Below, one piece after another: positions 33,619 to 44,600 of a stretch of 64,000 nt of DNA (position 1 is its first letter; each line of letters begins with the position of its first letter). The stretch is taken from the NCBI GenBank assembly GCA_964437365.1, contig CAYTGM010000008.1:62001-126000 (forward strand). Direction: 5' to 3'. The translations under genes were made by a program, and so were the position numbers. The notes beneath the pieces were generated by a model. That model was not told where the DNA came from. It made no database searches and was given only the letters and a program-made list of their open reading frames with translations. The stretch is from CAYTGM01 sp964437365 (GTDB taxonomy: Bacteria > Sumerlaeota > Sumerlaeia > SLMS01).

Positions 33619-36600
33619 TTGAAAAATCATCTCCTAACGCGACGCTTTCGGTACACGAATGTTTATGCACTTGCGGTTCCCTTTATTGTATCTACTGGAG
33701 CAGCGAACGCTCAGAACATTCTCGGTCAGCTCATCGGAGCGACCACGCTTACACCCGAAGAAATTGAACAGGCGGACAAGAACGATGACAACGTCATCGA
33801 TGCCGGAGATTTCTACATTCAGCTGCAGGATAATGCTCCGGCAACGATCGCTTTTCGCGGTACCACCGGCAGAGCGCGCGAAGGGGAAACTTTCAACGTC
33901 CGATTTCTTTTCGACCGCAGCTATTTCGGAGACATCGAGTGGACAATCGATGGAACCGCTCAATCCGGCACTGATTACACTGATTTCGGTGGAAGTCTCA
34001 CAGCAACCGGGTCGTCAGCTTCAATAGACATTGAATTCCCCGATGACGGAGTACGAGAAGAACAACTCAAAACACTGATACTGACACTTTCATCCTCTGA
34101 TGATTATCTCACAGGTACCCCTCAGGTCTATACGATCTTTCTGGAAGATAATGATCGCATCTGGGATGGTGCCGTTACGCAGGGGCTCTCCCGGTATAAT
34201 TACGAGATGGAGATTATCCAGAATGACGGGGTCCTTTCTGGTCAGATTATCAATGAAGAGGGTGGAACATTTGAGCCAGGTGCTTATCCACTGGAGAACC
34301 TCGTCTTAACAGAGACCGAGTTTTCAGCCGACGCATCTCCGATCTTCCTTCCCGGCGAAGGGCTACTCTTTCGAAAAAGCATCGAACGAATTCTCCAGTT
34401 TCGAGCAAATGGAGAAGACGAAACGTCTCTTGTTGATGGAGACGTCATCTACGGGTCAGCAGATGAACAGATTGTCGGCGCAGAAACAGGGAATGAATAT
34501 CTGGATCGAAATATAGCCGGAGCATTCGCCATGACGCTCCGTCCGCAAAGTGATACTGAAATACTTTCTCCTCCATCAAAGAATGAAGTCCCAGTCGCCA
34601 CGAGCATAACGGCTCTTGTTGAAAGAGGGGGATCAACTAACACCGAGGCGATCAAGGTCAGAACCCTTTTTTCAAATCGAACGCCCTTTGATGCAAGTTC
34701 TGCCGGACTTACGGCAATCAGCGGTGACGTCAATGTTAGCTCTGATAGCATCTACACATTGAGACGATCGCGGATAGGTCAGCCTGCTTCTGCAGTTGGT
34801 GGTCAGCAGCTTATTGATTTAACAGATGAAGTCCTCGAGGAGAGCTGTGCTCAACTCTACTACGTTGAGGCTCAGGAATCGCCAGGCTATTCGGAGACCG
34901 ACGCCGCCTTTCGTTATAAGGTACTTGTCTATCAGAAAGACCTGGAATCAGGAGAGATTCGTCCTGATTACGATCTGCTTCCATCTCTCTACGATGATCC
35001 CGAAAGAGCACGGGCTGCCTCCGTCGAGGCAAACCTGCGACAAATGCTGATCGCAAACCCTCTGAGCACTGAACTTCACATGAAGTTTCTCGATCTTTAT
35101 TATGATCGAGCAGTTGCAGAGTTTCAATTGGCAAATGGTAAGCTTGAAGAGCTTGACCGTCTTCAACTGGATCTTCTCGCGGGTGATGCTCCAGAAACAA
35201 TTATCACCGAGGAAAAGGAGATATGGCTGGGCGAAGGAGGACTCCTCGCTATATATCGCTCTGTCCTCAACACCTACACACAGCTTCTTGTGGACTCGAT
35301 GGGCCAGAAAGTTTCCAGCTTTTCTCCTGAGTACCCGGCAGGAACACCTCTCGGATTTTACATTTTCCAGAATCAGGTTCCCAACAATCCTGGTCTGGCC
35401 GCGCAGTATATCAATGATCAGGATGAAATCGTTGATGTGCCAACTTCTAACCCGCCCGCCAGCTATCCCGAGCTGTACAGTGGTTATCGTGATCTTGTGA
35501 TGCTCTTCACGGTTCTTCGCGACTATACCGATGGCCTGGCAACGGGAGCTCGAATCCTTCTTCTCGATGCAGACATCAATAACCCTGAAGATGAAAACCT
35601 GATCATGGCGAAAGAGCTGATCAACGAGGGCTATCGTAAAGCATACCTCGATGGCCAGCAATTGCTCGGCGTCTTTCCAGACCTCGATCCAGCCAATGAT
35701 TTGCCCGATTCAGGGCTGGCAAGTTTGATTCAATCCTGGGAGGCAGGAATTCTCGAGCTTTCCAACGTACAGAATATTCTTGATGGCACCACCAACCCCC
35801 TCGGCTTCCAGCCGGACTTTCTCGTGCTGACGACAGGGTTCCAGGGCGAAGGAACTTTTGATTCGTATAACACACTGGCCGATTGGATCAGTGAATTGAC
35901 TGACCCTGCCATCAGACCGCTCGCCCTTGCCCAGTCAGAGTTCGATCGGGCACGGACAACCTACGATGCTTATGAAGGCTTTCAGGATCAGCTGGCCACG
36001 GAGCTTTTTAATTCTCAGCGTAATCGTGATAGACGAGTTCGTGACCTTGTTGGTGCTATACCGGGTGAACCTGAGTATGATCCTCAGAACCCTTCGTCTG
36101 GGATCATCGCTGATCAGTTTTTCAATATAGAACAGGCTCGAGAAAAGATTCGACTCAATGGCGTCGAGATTGATAATGTTATTCGACAGATCCAGATCGA
36201 AATAGAAAGACGCGGCAGGGAAGCGGGTATCAAGAATGCCATCGCTCAGGTTCAAGTAAGTTACGGCGAACAGCGAGCAGGTATTCAGCAGGAGATTGCT
36301 GCTATACGAGCCGATCAGGCAGCAGCTGAAGCTGGCAGTGATGCTTTTGAGAATATCTTTGCAGCAGCAGTTCTGGGTCCTGGGTTCGTACTCGCAGCGA
36401 CCGCTTACGGAGTCTTCAATCTGGCTGTCCAGTCAGGAGGAGAAGCTTCCATCGGAGAGAATGAGGCAAACCTGGAACGACTCGCAGCGGCAGAGTCGGC
36501 GGAAATAACCTCACTTGAGAATGATCTCCTCGGCGTGAACAGTCAGGCCTTAATCAAGAATCTCTATCTCAAACTTAATGCGCTCCGGGTTGAGTCTAAC

Positions 36601-37710
36601 CAGGCCTTTCTTACCCTTCGACAGGAAGTTGTCCGCCTTGAGGACAATTACAATGAGCTGGCGCAGATTCAGCAGTTCTTTGCGGATGATCAACAGTTTA
36701 TTGCTGAGCGCTATTATGCCGACCCGATTTTCTATCTGAGACGTCAGGATGCCGCTCAGCGTGCCAACGAGACATTTCGAGAAGCTCAGGACTGGGTATT
36801 CTATACAGCTCGGGCTCTGGAGTATAAGTGGAACCAGAGCTTTTCAAGAACTGTTGGTTCACGCACATGGTCAATCCAGGAGCTGTTCAAGACTCGAACA
36901 ACGCGTGAGTTGACGCAGATGGTCGCCGCCATGGAACTTTACGATGGAGCTCAATCTTTCGGCCCTGGCACCGGATCAAATACGGATTCTCTCTCCTTCC
37001 GGGAAGATATACTCGGCTATCGTGATCTCGGTGAGGACAATCAGCCTATTCTTTATTCTGACCCGATTACCGGCGAACTCGTTCGCGCGAAAGAAGCCTT
37101 CAGATCCTACCTCGAGATTAACACAGAAGTGCGCGACAATGGTGATGAAGTCGTTTCCCTGTCCTTCAGTACAGCATTTTCACCGAGCGGAAGCCAGTTC
37201 TTTCTCCCACCCGAGTTTGATAATGGTGGCAATGTCATTACTTCCGGTACCTGGCTTGATAAGATTCAATGGATAAAGATTAACATCCCTGGAAGCGTCG
37301 CACAGAATGGATTCATCAATGGTTTTCTGGCTGACGGCGGGACTCAACTGATGCGCAACGCCAATGTGGGCACCTTTGATCCAGCGAATCCCGATCGTAT
37401 AGAAGATGAACTTACGGGCTATTCAAGTCGCATCTGGTTCACTCAGGACGGTGGTGAAACCTTTGAATTCAGAGAACGACTCCAGGCTCCTATTAGATTG
37501 GAACTGGGATACCCTGCGGGGACAACAACCATTCCAGATGCTCCGGAAAACACCTTTTTTAAAGAGCGAAGTGTTGCCAATACCGAGTGGATACTGGAGT
37601 TCACCGTTTTCGATGCTAACGGCGCGCCCGGTGGGCTGACTCTTCTCAGTATCGATGAAGTTGATGACGTTGAGTTTATTATCAATCATCGCTTCACACC
37701 AAGGCTTTAA
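33619..37710 (+). CDS. Large secreted protein: EF-hand, Calx-beta-like domain and coiled-coil core
   Basis: The frame is open from TTG 33532. I prefer TTG 33619, which opens a compact signal peptide (MKNHLLTRRFRYTNVYALAV then PFIVSTGAANA) and has AAGAAAG upstream; the product is then 1363 aa. An EF-hand or half-dockerin loop (ADKNDDNVIDAGDF, about 53-63) and a Calx-beta-like domain (about 75-180, with AQSGTDYTDFGGSLTATG and FLEDND) form the N-terminus. The middle is mostly helical. At about 835-1020 is a coiled coil rich in Gln, Glu and Arg, interrupted by a hydrophobic stretch (FAAAVLGPGFVLAATAYGVF, about 910-935). The C-terminus is a beta-domain. No enzyme motif is recognised. The likely role is a cell-surface or extracellular structural protein. 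Confidence 0.8.
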   Translation: MKNHLLTRRFRYTNVYALAVPFIVSTGAANAQNILGQLIGATTLTPEEIEQADKNDDNVIDAGDFYIQLQDNAPATIAFRGTTGRAREGETFNVRFLFDRSYFGDIEWTIDGTAQSGTDYTDFGGSLTATGSSASIDIEFPDDGVREEQLKTLILTLSSSDDYLTGTPQVYTIFLEDNDRIWDGAVTQGLSRYNYEMEIIQNDGVLSGQIINEEGGTFEPGAYPLENLVLTETEFSADASPIFLPGEGLLFRKSIERILQFRANGEDETSLVDGDVIYGSADEQIVGAETGNEYLDRNIAGAFAMTLRPQSDTEILSPPSKNEVPVATSITALVERGGSTNTEAIKVRTLFSNRTPFDASSAGLTAISGDVNVSSDSIYTLRRSRIGQPASAVGGQQLIDLTDEVLEESCAQLYYVEAQESPGYSETDAAFRYKVLVYQKDLESGEIRPDYDLLPSLYDDPERARAASVEANLRQMLIANPLSTELHMKFLDLYYDRAVAEFQLANGKLEELDRLQLDLLAGDAPETIITEEKEIWLGEGGLLAIYRSVLNTYTQLLVDSMGQKVSSFSPEYPAGTPLGFYIFQNQVPNNPGLAAQYINDQDEIVDVPTSNPPASYPELYSGYRDLVMLFTVLRDYTDGLATGARILLLDADINNPEDENLIMAKELINEGYRKAYLDGQQLLGVFPDLDPANDLPDSGLASLIQSWEAGILELSNVQNILDGTTNPLGFQPDFLVLTTGFQGEGTFDSYNTLADWISELTDPAIRPLALAQSEFDRARTTYDAYEGFQDQLATELFNSQRNRDRRVRDLVGAIPGEPEYDPQNPSSGIIADQFFNIEQAREKIRLNGVEIDNVIRQIQIEIERRGREAGIKNAIAQVQVSYGEQRAGIQQEIAAIRADQAAAEAGSDAFENIFAAAVLGPGFVLAATAYGVFNLAVQSGGEASIGENEANLERLAAAESAEITSLENDLLGVNSQALIKNLYLKLNALRVESNQAFLTLRQEVVRLEDNYNELAQIQQFFADDQQFIAERYYADPIFYLRRQDAAQRANETFREAQDWVFYTARALEYKWNQSFSRTVGSRTWSIQELFKTRTTRELTQMVAAMELYDGAQSFGPGTGSNTDSLSFREDILGYRDLGEDNQPILYSDPITGELVRAKEAFRSYLEINTEVRDNGDEVVSLSFSTAFSPSGSQFFLPPEFDNGGNVITSGTWLDKIQWIKINIPGSVAQNGFINGFLADGGTQLMRNANVGTFDPANPDRIEDELTGYSSRIWFTQDGGETFEFRERLQAPIRLELGYPAGTTTIPDAPENTFFKERSVANTEWILEFTVFDANGAPGGLTLLSIDEVDDVEFIINHRFTPRL

Positions 37711-37768
37711 TTTAAGAAACAGGAACCTTCAACAGAACTTCAGGAAAGAAACCTAAAGAGAGCTATCT

Positions 37769-39559
37769 ATGCGTTATTTGAATATCTTCCTTCTACTCTT
37801 CGCGACAGCGATTTCCACAGGACAGTCTGTGCCCAAACTGGTGAATTATCAAGGGCAGTTAACGGATTCTCAAGGTAACCCGGCTGTCGGAGATAAAAAG
37901 ATCGAGTTTAATATCTATGACGATGCAACCGGAGGAACGCTCCTTTGGGGTCCGCAGACTTTTGATAATGTCACGCTGATTAATGGTGAGTTTAATGTTG
38001 TTCTCGGCATGGATACACAAAACCGGTCCGTGGATACAGCGTTCAGTTCCGATAACGCCTTTCTTGGCATGAAGGTCGGTGACGCCGGTGGTTCCGTTGG
38101 TGCAGAGTTTTCGCCACGCCAGCAATTCCTGGCCGTCCCCTATGCGTTTCGCTCGCTTGACTCGGATAGCTCCAGCAACGCTGATCTGGAGGCTCGTATA
38201 GATGCTCTTGAAAACTCCCTGTTCCCACCAGGGTCTGCTACTGTTTCAAAGAGTCTTGTGCTTGGTCTGACTCCCTTCAATATAGGCACTGCTTTGGACT
38301 CTGAAGGTAATTCATATCTGACCACAAGAACGAATCAGCCCCTTGATTTCGGCGACGCCGTTCTTCAATCGATGAATGACGATGCCACAAGAGATACACA
38401 GGCACCATTTCTGGTTAAGTTTGACCCTCAGGGAAACCACCTCTGGAGTTTCCTGATTACCAACAGCACAACAACCTTCACGGGAAATCTGCAGGATGTT
38501 GCTGTAGATTTGCAGGACAACGTTATTGTCGTTGGTAGAGTAGAGCCTTCGTCTACCCTTGAACTCAATGGGACATCAGAAGAAGTTGCGACAGAAGATT
38601 CTCTCTTCATTGGAAAGTTCACTAAAGATGGAACGAAAATCTGGACCCGTGCATATCCCGGGACAGGATCTATCGGTACCGTAATCGCAGACTCCCAGAA
38701 TGATCTTATCATCTCAGGAAGCTATTCAACAAACTTTACTTTAGGCTCTGATTTTCTACAGGCAGAAGGAAAGAGCGATTTCTTTATCGCAAAGATAGAT
38801 GGATCAAATGGAGACCCTGTCTGGGCCAACGGTTATGGCTCCACAGATGACGATGAAGTCACTGGCATTGACCTCGCCAGCAATGGAGAAATCCTGGTGG
38901 CTGGTGTCTATCAAGGTGTCATGCAGATGGGTATTGTGCAACTTAGCCACCACGGGGCGGTCAGCAACACAGATTATTTTCGCATATTTATTGCAAGATT
39001 GAATCCATCCAACGGCAATACAGTCTGGGCAAATGGTTATGCATCTTCGACAGTCAAGTTTCAACGGGATGACTGGACCAGTACACTCCGCGAAGCCAGT
39101 GACGGTACACTCTTCCTGCCAGCACACTTCGTCGGTGGACGTGATGATTTCGGCGCAGAGCTTGGCGTTGATCTTCAAGAGTACATGGGAGTCTTTCAGT
39201 TTGCCAGCAATGGAGACTTTATTGATTGTAATTTCTGGCAGCTCTTCACGCGCGATTATATCCTGAGCACTCTCGTGGAAGATGATATATTCGTGAACTT
39301 CTATCAGTCGACAATCAGCAGCATCCCGATCAATTACGGTGGTCTGGATGTCGGAACGGGAATGACGAATCTCTTTCTCCGTAACCGCGAGATCGGGCTG
39401 ACACACGGCTGGTCGAACAGTCTTGGAGGGAATACCACGGCCCGACGCGGCGATGTCGATTACCGCGATGGAAAGATTGCCCTCGCACGTATATCCAATG
39501 ACACAGAAGCTTTTGGCAACTCTGAGGCTGATGTCTTTCTTGCCATCATCAAGCCGTGA
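37769..39559 (+). CDS. Secreted propeller protein with N-terminal NYQG domain
   Basis: The 596-aa product starts at ATG 37769 after AAAGAGAGC. A signal peptide is followed by the domain VPKLVNYQGQLTDSQGNP ... KKIEFNIYDDATGGTLLWGP (about 20-130). This domain is found at the start of many secreted proteins with tail-fibre-like or propeller parts. A short heptad stretch (NADLEARIDALENSLFPPG) then leads to repeated SBBP-like blades containing FLVKFDPQGNHLWS, FIGKFTKDGTKIWTRAYPG, FFIAKIDGSNGDPVWANGYG and FIARLNPSNGNTVWANGYAS. It lies 58 bases after the 1363-aa gene on the same strand and may be co-transcribed. The N-terminal domain is shared with the 1477-aa protein at 41673-46106. Confidence 0.78.
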   Translation: MRYLNIFLLLFATAISTGQSVPKLVNYQGQLTDSQGNPAVGDKKIEFNIYDDATGGTLLWGPQTFDNVTLINGEFNVVLGMDTQNRSVDTAFSSDNAFLGMKVGDAGGSVGAEFSPRQQFLAVPYAFRSLDSDSSSNADLEARIDALENSLFPPGSATVSKSLVLGLTPFNIGTALDSEGNSYLTTRTNQPLDFGDAVLQSMNDDATRDTQAPFLVKFDPQGNHLWSFLITNSTTTFTGNLQDVAVDLQDNVIVVGRVEPSSTLELNGTSEEVATEDSLFIGKFTKDGTKIWTRAYPGTGSIGTVIADSQNDLIISGSYSTNFTLGSDFLQAEGKSDFFIAKIDGSNGDPVWANGYGSTDDDEVTGIDLASNGEILVAGVYQGVMQMGIVQLSHHGAVSNTDYFRIFIARLNPSNGNTVWANGYASSTVKFQRDDWTSTLREASDGTLFLPAHFVGGRDDFGAELGVDLQEYMGVFQFASNGDFIDCNFWQLFTRDYILSTLVEDDIFVNFYQSTISSIPINYGGLDVGTGMTNLFLRNREIGLTHGWSNSLGGNTTARRGDVDYRDGKIALARISNDTEAFGNSEADVFLAIIKP

Positions 39560-39744
39560 CCAAGTGATAATAAGCCGTATAACCTGCCTTTGCCTTGTTT
39601 ATGAGTTATCTATGCACGACAGATGTGTTTGAGTTCTTCTGGAAGAGGATAAGCTTTCTCCCTCACGCACGGCAGTTTTTCAGGGTTTGAATTGGGATCA
39701 GCAGCTTCTCGCGCGATTGGCGTCAGGTCTTCTATTCGCACAAT

Positions 39745-40188
39745 CTATTCGCTCACATAGCGTTTTACAGCTTCTCCGGAAAGTCCAATTTGAATAGATC
39801 GAACATCGGTGATGGATTGAATTCTCCAATCGCGCTCCGGGTCCCATTGAACGCGAACAGGCATTCTCTCTAGCTCCTTCTTCCATTTTTCACGGGAAGA
39901 GGGATCTTGGGAATCATGGCTGGATAACGAAGCATTTGAAAGTGCCCATTCGAAACCCTCTCTCGTGATGTCAATTCCAAGGACAACTTCCTGACCTGGT
40001 TTCGACGCATATCCCGAACGATACATCATCCAGTTGAATGAAGGTTTGATCCAAGTCATGCGATTCATTTTAAAGGGGGGAACAAAACGATTCGCTTCGA
40101 GTGCGGGATAGGCTATCTCAGGACCGTAGGCCTGGTAGACACGGATTGTTTTCTCGTTGAAGATCGCTCGGATTGTATGTATTTGCAT
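39745..40188 (-). CDS. DUF4291 family protein
   Basis: The 147-aa product starts at ATG 40188, preceded by AGGAAG at ideal spacing; an ATG eight codons upstream (40212) has no ribosome site. Family marks are IRVYQAYGPEIAYPALEANR, the FKMNRMTWIKPSFNWMMYRS segment and the GQEVVLGIDITREGFEWALS segment. The protein is about two thirds of the longest members but covers the conserved core. The family is widespread in bacteria and fungi and has no firm function that I know. It is cytoplasmic and stands alone between convergent and divergent neighbours. Confidence 0.9.
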   Translation of the reverse strand: MQIHTIRAIFNEKTIRVYQAYGPEIAYPALEANRFVPPFKMNRMTWIKPSFNWMMYRSGYASKPGQEVVLGIDITREGFEWALSNASLSSHDSQDPSSREKWKKELERMPVRVQWDPERDWRIQSITDVRSIQIGLSGEAVKRYVSE

Positions 40189-40399
40189 CTCGCTTCCTGA
40201 CCTGATAATCATCGGTAACTAGGAATGTCTCGAAGAAATAAGGGAGGTCAACGCAGGATCATGAAATTGATCACTCTAGAATTTAATCTGTTGAAAATCA
40301 AAAAAACGTTTCCCTTCAGCTGAGGGCTGAAGCATCGTCACGGGTTGCAATCGGATGAGTTAAAATCTTTCGATCTCAATCCATACTCTACAGGTTCTT

Positions 40400-41605
40400 A
40401 TGATGAATCGATTTTTTGTACGTCTATTCACCTTTGTTATTTGTCTTCAAGGAGCGCTACTCATGGCTGAACCAGTTTCCGCACAACCGCAATCCACAGA
40501 AAGAAAACGAGCCAGGGATCTGGGCATTCACGTCGGTATTCTCCCTACCGGAAAGTGGAATGCCATTACCGATGTTGCCGGAGTCAAGGTCGGCCACGAG
40601 ACTTTGATAGAAGGCGACTCCGTTCGCACAGGCGTCACAGCAATCCTTCCTCACGATGGAAATCTCTATCAGAGTAAGGTGCCGGCTGCTGTCTATCTGG
40701 GAAATGCCTATGGTAAGATGGCAGGGAGTACGCAGATACAGGAACTGGGGAATATCGAGACGCCGATCGTTTTGACGAATACCCTCGCGGTGGGTACCGG
40801 GGTTGAAGCCGTTGTTCAGTACTCACTCGCACAGGAAGGAAATGAAAGTGTTCGATCGGTCAACGCTGTAGTTGGAGAGACAAATGACAGTTATCTGAAT
40901 GATATACGTTCGATGCCTCTCACCCGAGATCATTTCTTACAAGCCATTGAGGCGGCACAATCTGGAGCTGTTGCAGAAGGAACGGTGGGTGCAGGAACGG
41001 GAACCACGCTCTTTGGTTTTAAAGGAGGAATTGGTACGTCCTCTCGCATGATTCCCAAAGACCGAGGCGGCTATACAGTTGGAGTACTTGTTCAGTCGAA
41101 CTTTGGGGGAGTGCTGACGGTTAATGGCGCTCCGGTCGGCCGCGAGCTGGGAGACTTCTACCTCAGTCAGTATACGGAAGAAAATGTCGCAGATGGGTCT
41201 TGTATGATCGTTGTTGCGACGGATGCGCCTCTCGATGCGCGCAACCTGGAACGTCTTGCCAAGCGCGCCATGGTTGGCCTCAGCCGCACTGGCTCGTTTG
41301 TCTCCAACGGCTCCGGAGACTACGTTATCGCCTTCTCGACTGCCTATACAATCCCGAATGATTCCAAGGTTCTCGACCCTCCTGTAGCGACGGTTTCGAA
41401 TACCTACATGAGTTCTCTCTTCATGGCAGCGGCAGAGGCGACAGAAGAAGCCCTCTACAATTCCATGTTTATGGCGACATCTGTGACGGGACGGGACGGC
41501 AACCACCGGGATGCCATCCCTCTCGATAAGGTCGTAGAGATCAGCGGAAAGTATAACTTACTTCAGCTGCAGGAACGGCTGCCAGAAGTGAAGTTGGAAG
41601 AGTAA
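40400..41605 (+). CDS. Secreted P1 (S58, DmpA-type) peptidase
   Basis: The 401-aa product starts at ATG 40400 or 40403. A signal peptide ends near residue 28. The mature protein has the fold of L-aminopeptidase D-Ala-esterase/amidase DmpA: NAITDVAGVKVGHETLIEGD, TPIVLTNTLAVGTG, GAGTGTTLFGFKGGIGTSSR, and the autoprocessing site ADGS with nucleophile S267 (cut expected between G266 and S267). The residues after it (CMIVVATDAPLDARNLERLA) fit the small-subunit start. Such enzymes self-cleave and release N-terminal residues, including D- or beta-amino acids, from short peptides. The signal peptide places it in the periplasm. It is a single gene with its own upstream space. Confidence 0.92.
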   Translation: MMNRFFVRLFTFVICLQGALLMAEPVSAQPQSTERKRARDLGIHVGILPTGKWNAITDVAGVKVGHETLIEGDSVRTGVTAILPHDGNLYQSKVPAAVYLGNAYGKMAGSTQIQELGNIETPIVLTNTLAVGTGVEAVVQYSLAQEGNESVRSVNAVVGETNDSYLNDIRSMPLTRDHFLQAIEAAQSGAVAEGTVGAGTGTTLFGFKGGIGTSSRMIPKDRGGYTVGVLVQSNFGGVLTVNGAPVGRELGDFYLSQYTEENVADGSCMIVVATDAPLDARNLERLAKRAMVGLSRTGSFVSNGSGDYVIAFSTAYTIPNDSKVLDPPVATVSNTYMSSLFMAAAEATEEALYNSMFMATSVTGRDGNHRDAIPLDKVVEISGKYNLLQLQERLPEVKLEE

Positions 41606-41672
41606 GGTCCTTGGAGATATCGAGAGTAAGGCAACTCGAAACCAACCTTGGACTCTTGCTTCCTACATTAAT

Positions 41673-44600
41673 CTAGTTCTGTTCGATCAGTGCTCTCAGT
41701 TCTTCAAGTTCTGCCTGAAGCTGCTCGAATTGCTGGTCCTTTTCTATCAGTCGCTCCTCAAGATTGTCTATCCGCATTGTCATGGCGGCATTGGTACTGG
41801 AGCTTTCTGGTAGGCCGACGATGCAATTGATGAGTTTAGCTCCCGGGTCATCTGATGCTTCCCATGCGCGTCCGATAATCTTGCTTTGATGTTCCGGACG
41901 GATCGCATTCGGAGAAATGGCGATCGCTGTTCCATCGTTTGCTCCGCTGGCAACGATATAGTCACTCACGGTAACAGGTCCGACAACGTTGATGTATACC
42001 TGTCCGACAAAGGCAACTTCTAACCACTTTTCTGATTCATCTCTGTAGGCGCTGGAGTTGCCGATAAAGGCCGGGTGTGTACTGATCGCCATGACCCAGT
42101 CAGCACCGTCTGTTGTTTTGCTGATACGTCCCCCATGGATGCCAACCACATCGCCGCGTTCGATTGTCTCATCTGGATCGATTTGCGGAAGTTGCTCAGC
42201 GAAGTCACTGTTCTCCGACGTATAGCTCACTCCGTTGGTCAGCCCTTTGAAGCGCTGAACTGTTCCTACCGCGTATCCGCCTGAGACAAACTGAATGAAG
42301 TTACCTTCCTTGTGATTGGGATCAGTCGCGATCTCGAGCCACAAGACATCGCCGCCAGTGCCGGAGGTGGTGTTCTTGATCTGGGCTATATAGCTAGAGG
42401 CTAATGTATCTGGACCGTCGGCGCTCCCTTCTACATACAGCGGCGTGATGAAGGGCGCAGCGCCAATCCCAACTCTCCCGTTTCCATCGACCTGCAGAGC
42501 CGTGTTCCCAGAGTTGTCGAGTACCGTGAGGGGAATGGTTCCATTGCCCGTGTTCGCACGCAGGACTGCAAGTCCGGAGTTGTTGAGAACCTCGAAGGAG
42601 TTGCTCTTACCCGCTTGTACTTTGCCGTCTGCGTTGACTGTGAAGACAGGGTCTCCCGTATTTCTATAGACCTGTAATGGCGTTGTTACATCGGTACGCA
42701 TGTTTTCATGAAAGGGAACGGTTCCTGTGCCTGATGGAGCCGAGTGAAAACTGATTCTTCCATCGTTGTCGAAACGGATGCTCGACGCCTCATCTCCAAC
42801 ATCATCGATGTACTGATAGGTATCATCACTCGTTTGGAAGATGGCATTGCGAGAAATATGAAACGGCGAATCAGAGCCATCGTCGGTAGCCGCGTCCTGT
42901 ACCACGAATTCCGAATCGACACCTCGTCCGTTTACCGAAGGTGAGATAACCAGGGCGGCGTTGCTAAGGGGATTACTTGCGACGAGATTCTGGGCATCGA
43001 TTGTTGCTACGTTCGATATGTCTGCAGCACCAGCGTCGTTGCCTTCGGACAAGACCTCCGACAGAGTTTGTAATTCATTTGTTGGGTCAGCATCGGCGTC
43101 TTCTGTACCCGTTAAGGCGGAGCCATCTCCTTCGAAGGCATTTGCCTTTACCGTACCATTCACATCCAGAGCTGTTGTCGGATTCGTGGTCATGATTCCG
43201 ACAGGCCCATCCGCTATCAGGGAGGGAAGGATAGGTTGGTTCACTTCAACAATCTGAAACTCCGAAGTACTTGCCAAATACAGGAAACCATCAGAATAGA
43301 TATGCTTGGTATATTGGTCTAGAACCAGTGATTCGACTTCAACGGGAGCAGCGGGTTCGCTGATGTCCAGAACGATCATTTCGTCGTTTCCGGTAGGGAA
43401 ACTCACATCAGATAGGGCGTACGCATAGTTGTCATTGACCTCAATATAGTACGAATCCGGTACTGGGAAGTTACTCGTTAAAGAAATGTTGGAGTAGTCA
43501 GCGATATTGAGGATGGAGACTTCCTTGGCACCGAAATCTGCAATGTAGGCGTAGTCGTCTTGTATGACCATACTGGTTGGACCCACTAGATCCCCAGAGT
43601 AGGTTCCAAGTCTCTGAATATTTGCAGGGTTCGAGATATTCATCACATCTATACGTGCCCCGACATAGTCCAGTGTGTATGCCAGGGTACCATCAAGAAT
43701 GATTACGGCGGGCCGCGTCGGTTCAGGGTAGGAGTAAGTTCCCACATGTGATATGCTACTTGGATTGCTGACATCAAATACGACCAGCTGGCCAGTTTGG
43801 AGATCATTGCCGGCCTCTCCAACATAAACCATGCTGCCTTGAATCGCCAACTCTCTTGGTTGCTGAAGATCGGTTTCGTCCGTATCCAGCGCAATAATAC
43901 TATCGGGGTCGGAGATGTCAAAGATGGAGAGCAGGTCTGTCTGCGCGTCTATCACGTAGGCATAATTGCCCTCAACAACGAGTCGTCGAGGATTCGTAAG
44001 CCCTGTCGTTGTCGTTCCACGCTGTACGATATTATCGGGGTCGGAAAAGTCATATATGCTGAGTCGCCCTGCCGAACTATTCACCGTATAAGCAAAGCTT
44101 CCCTGAACGGCGACATCTGCCAGAAAGGTGCTATCCGAAAGTGAGTCTCGTTGGATGAGTGTTGGAAGTGGAGTCAGCCCCTCAGTCACATGCATTTTCG
44201 CAAGAGGAGAATCCGTTCCAACGCCGATATTCCCTGCGATGTCTGCACCAAGCGCAACATTTGGAATTCCATCCTCAGCCGCCAGCGAGGAAAGCTTCGA
44301 GTTATCGAAAAAACTCAAATCTGCAGTTAGAGTTCCCTGACCATCGGTCAGTTGTAGATCAGTTCCTGATACAGTAAGAGACTGGTTGAAGGCCTGATTC
44401 AAACTAACCTGTATTTGTCCTCCGCCATCATTGATTTCCAATATTCCATTCTGAAAGGAAAGGCTGGAGTTATAAGCATATGAGTCGTCGAATTCGCTGA
44501 AGAAGTATTCAACCTTCGTTGGATAGAAGAGGTAGTTCAGGTCAAGATTCCCGGCGTCATGATAAGCGATCGCGAAACCATCATCCAAAGCAACTGATGC

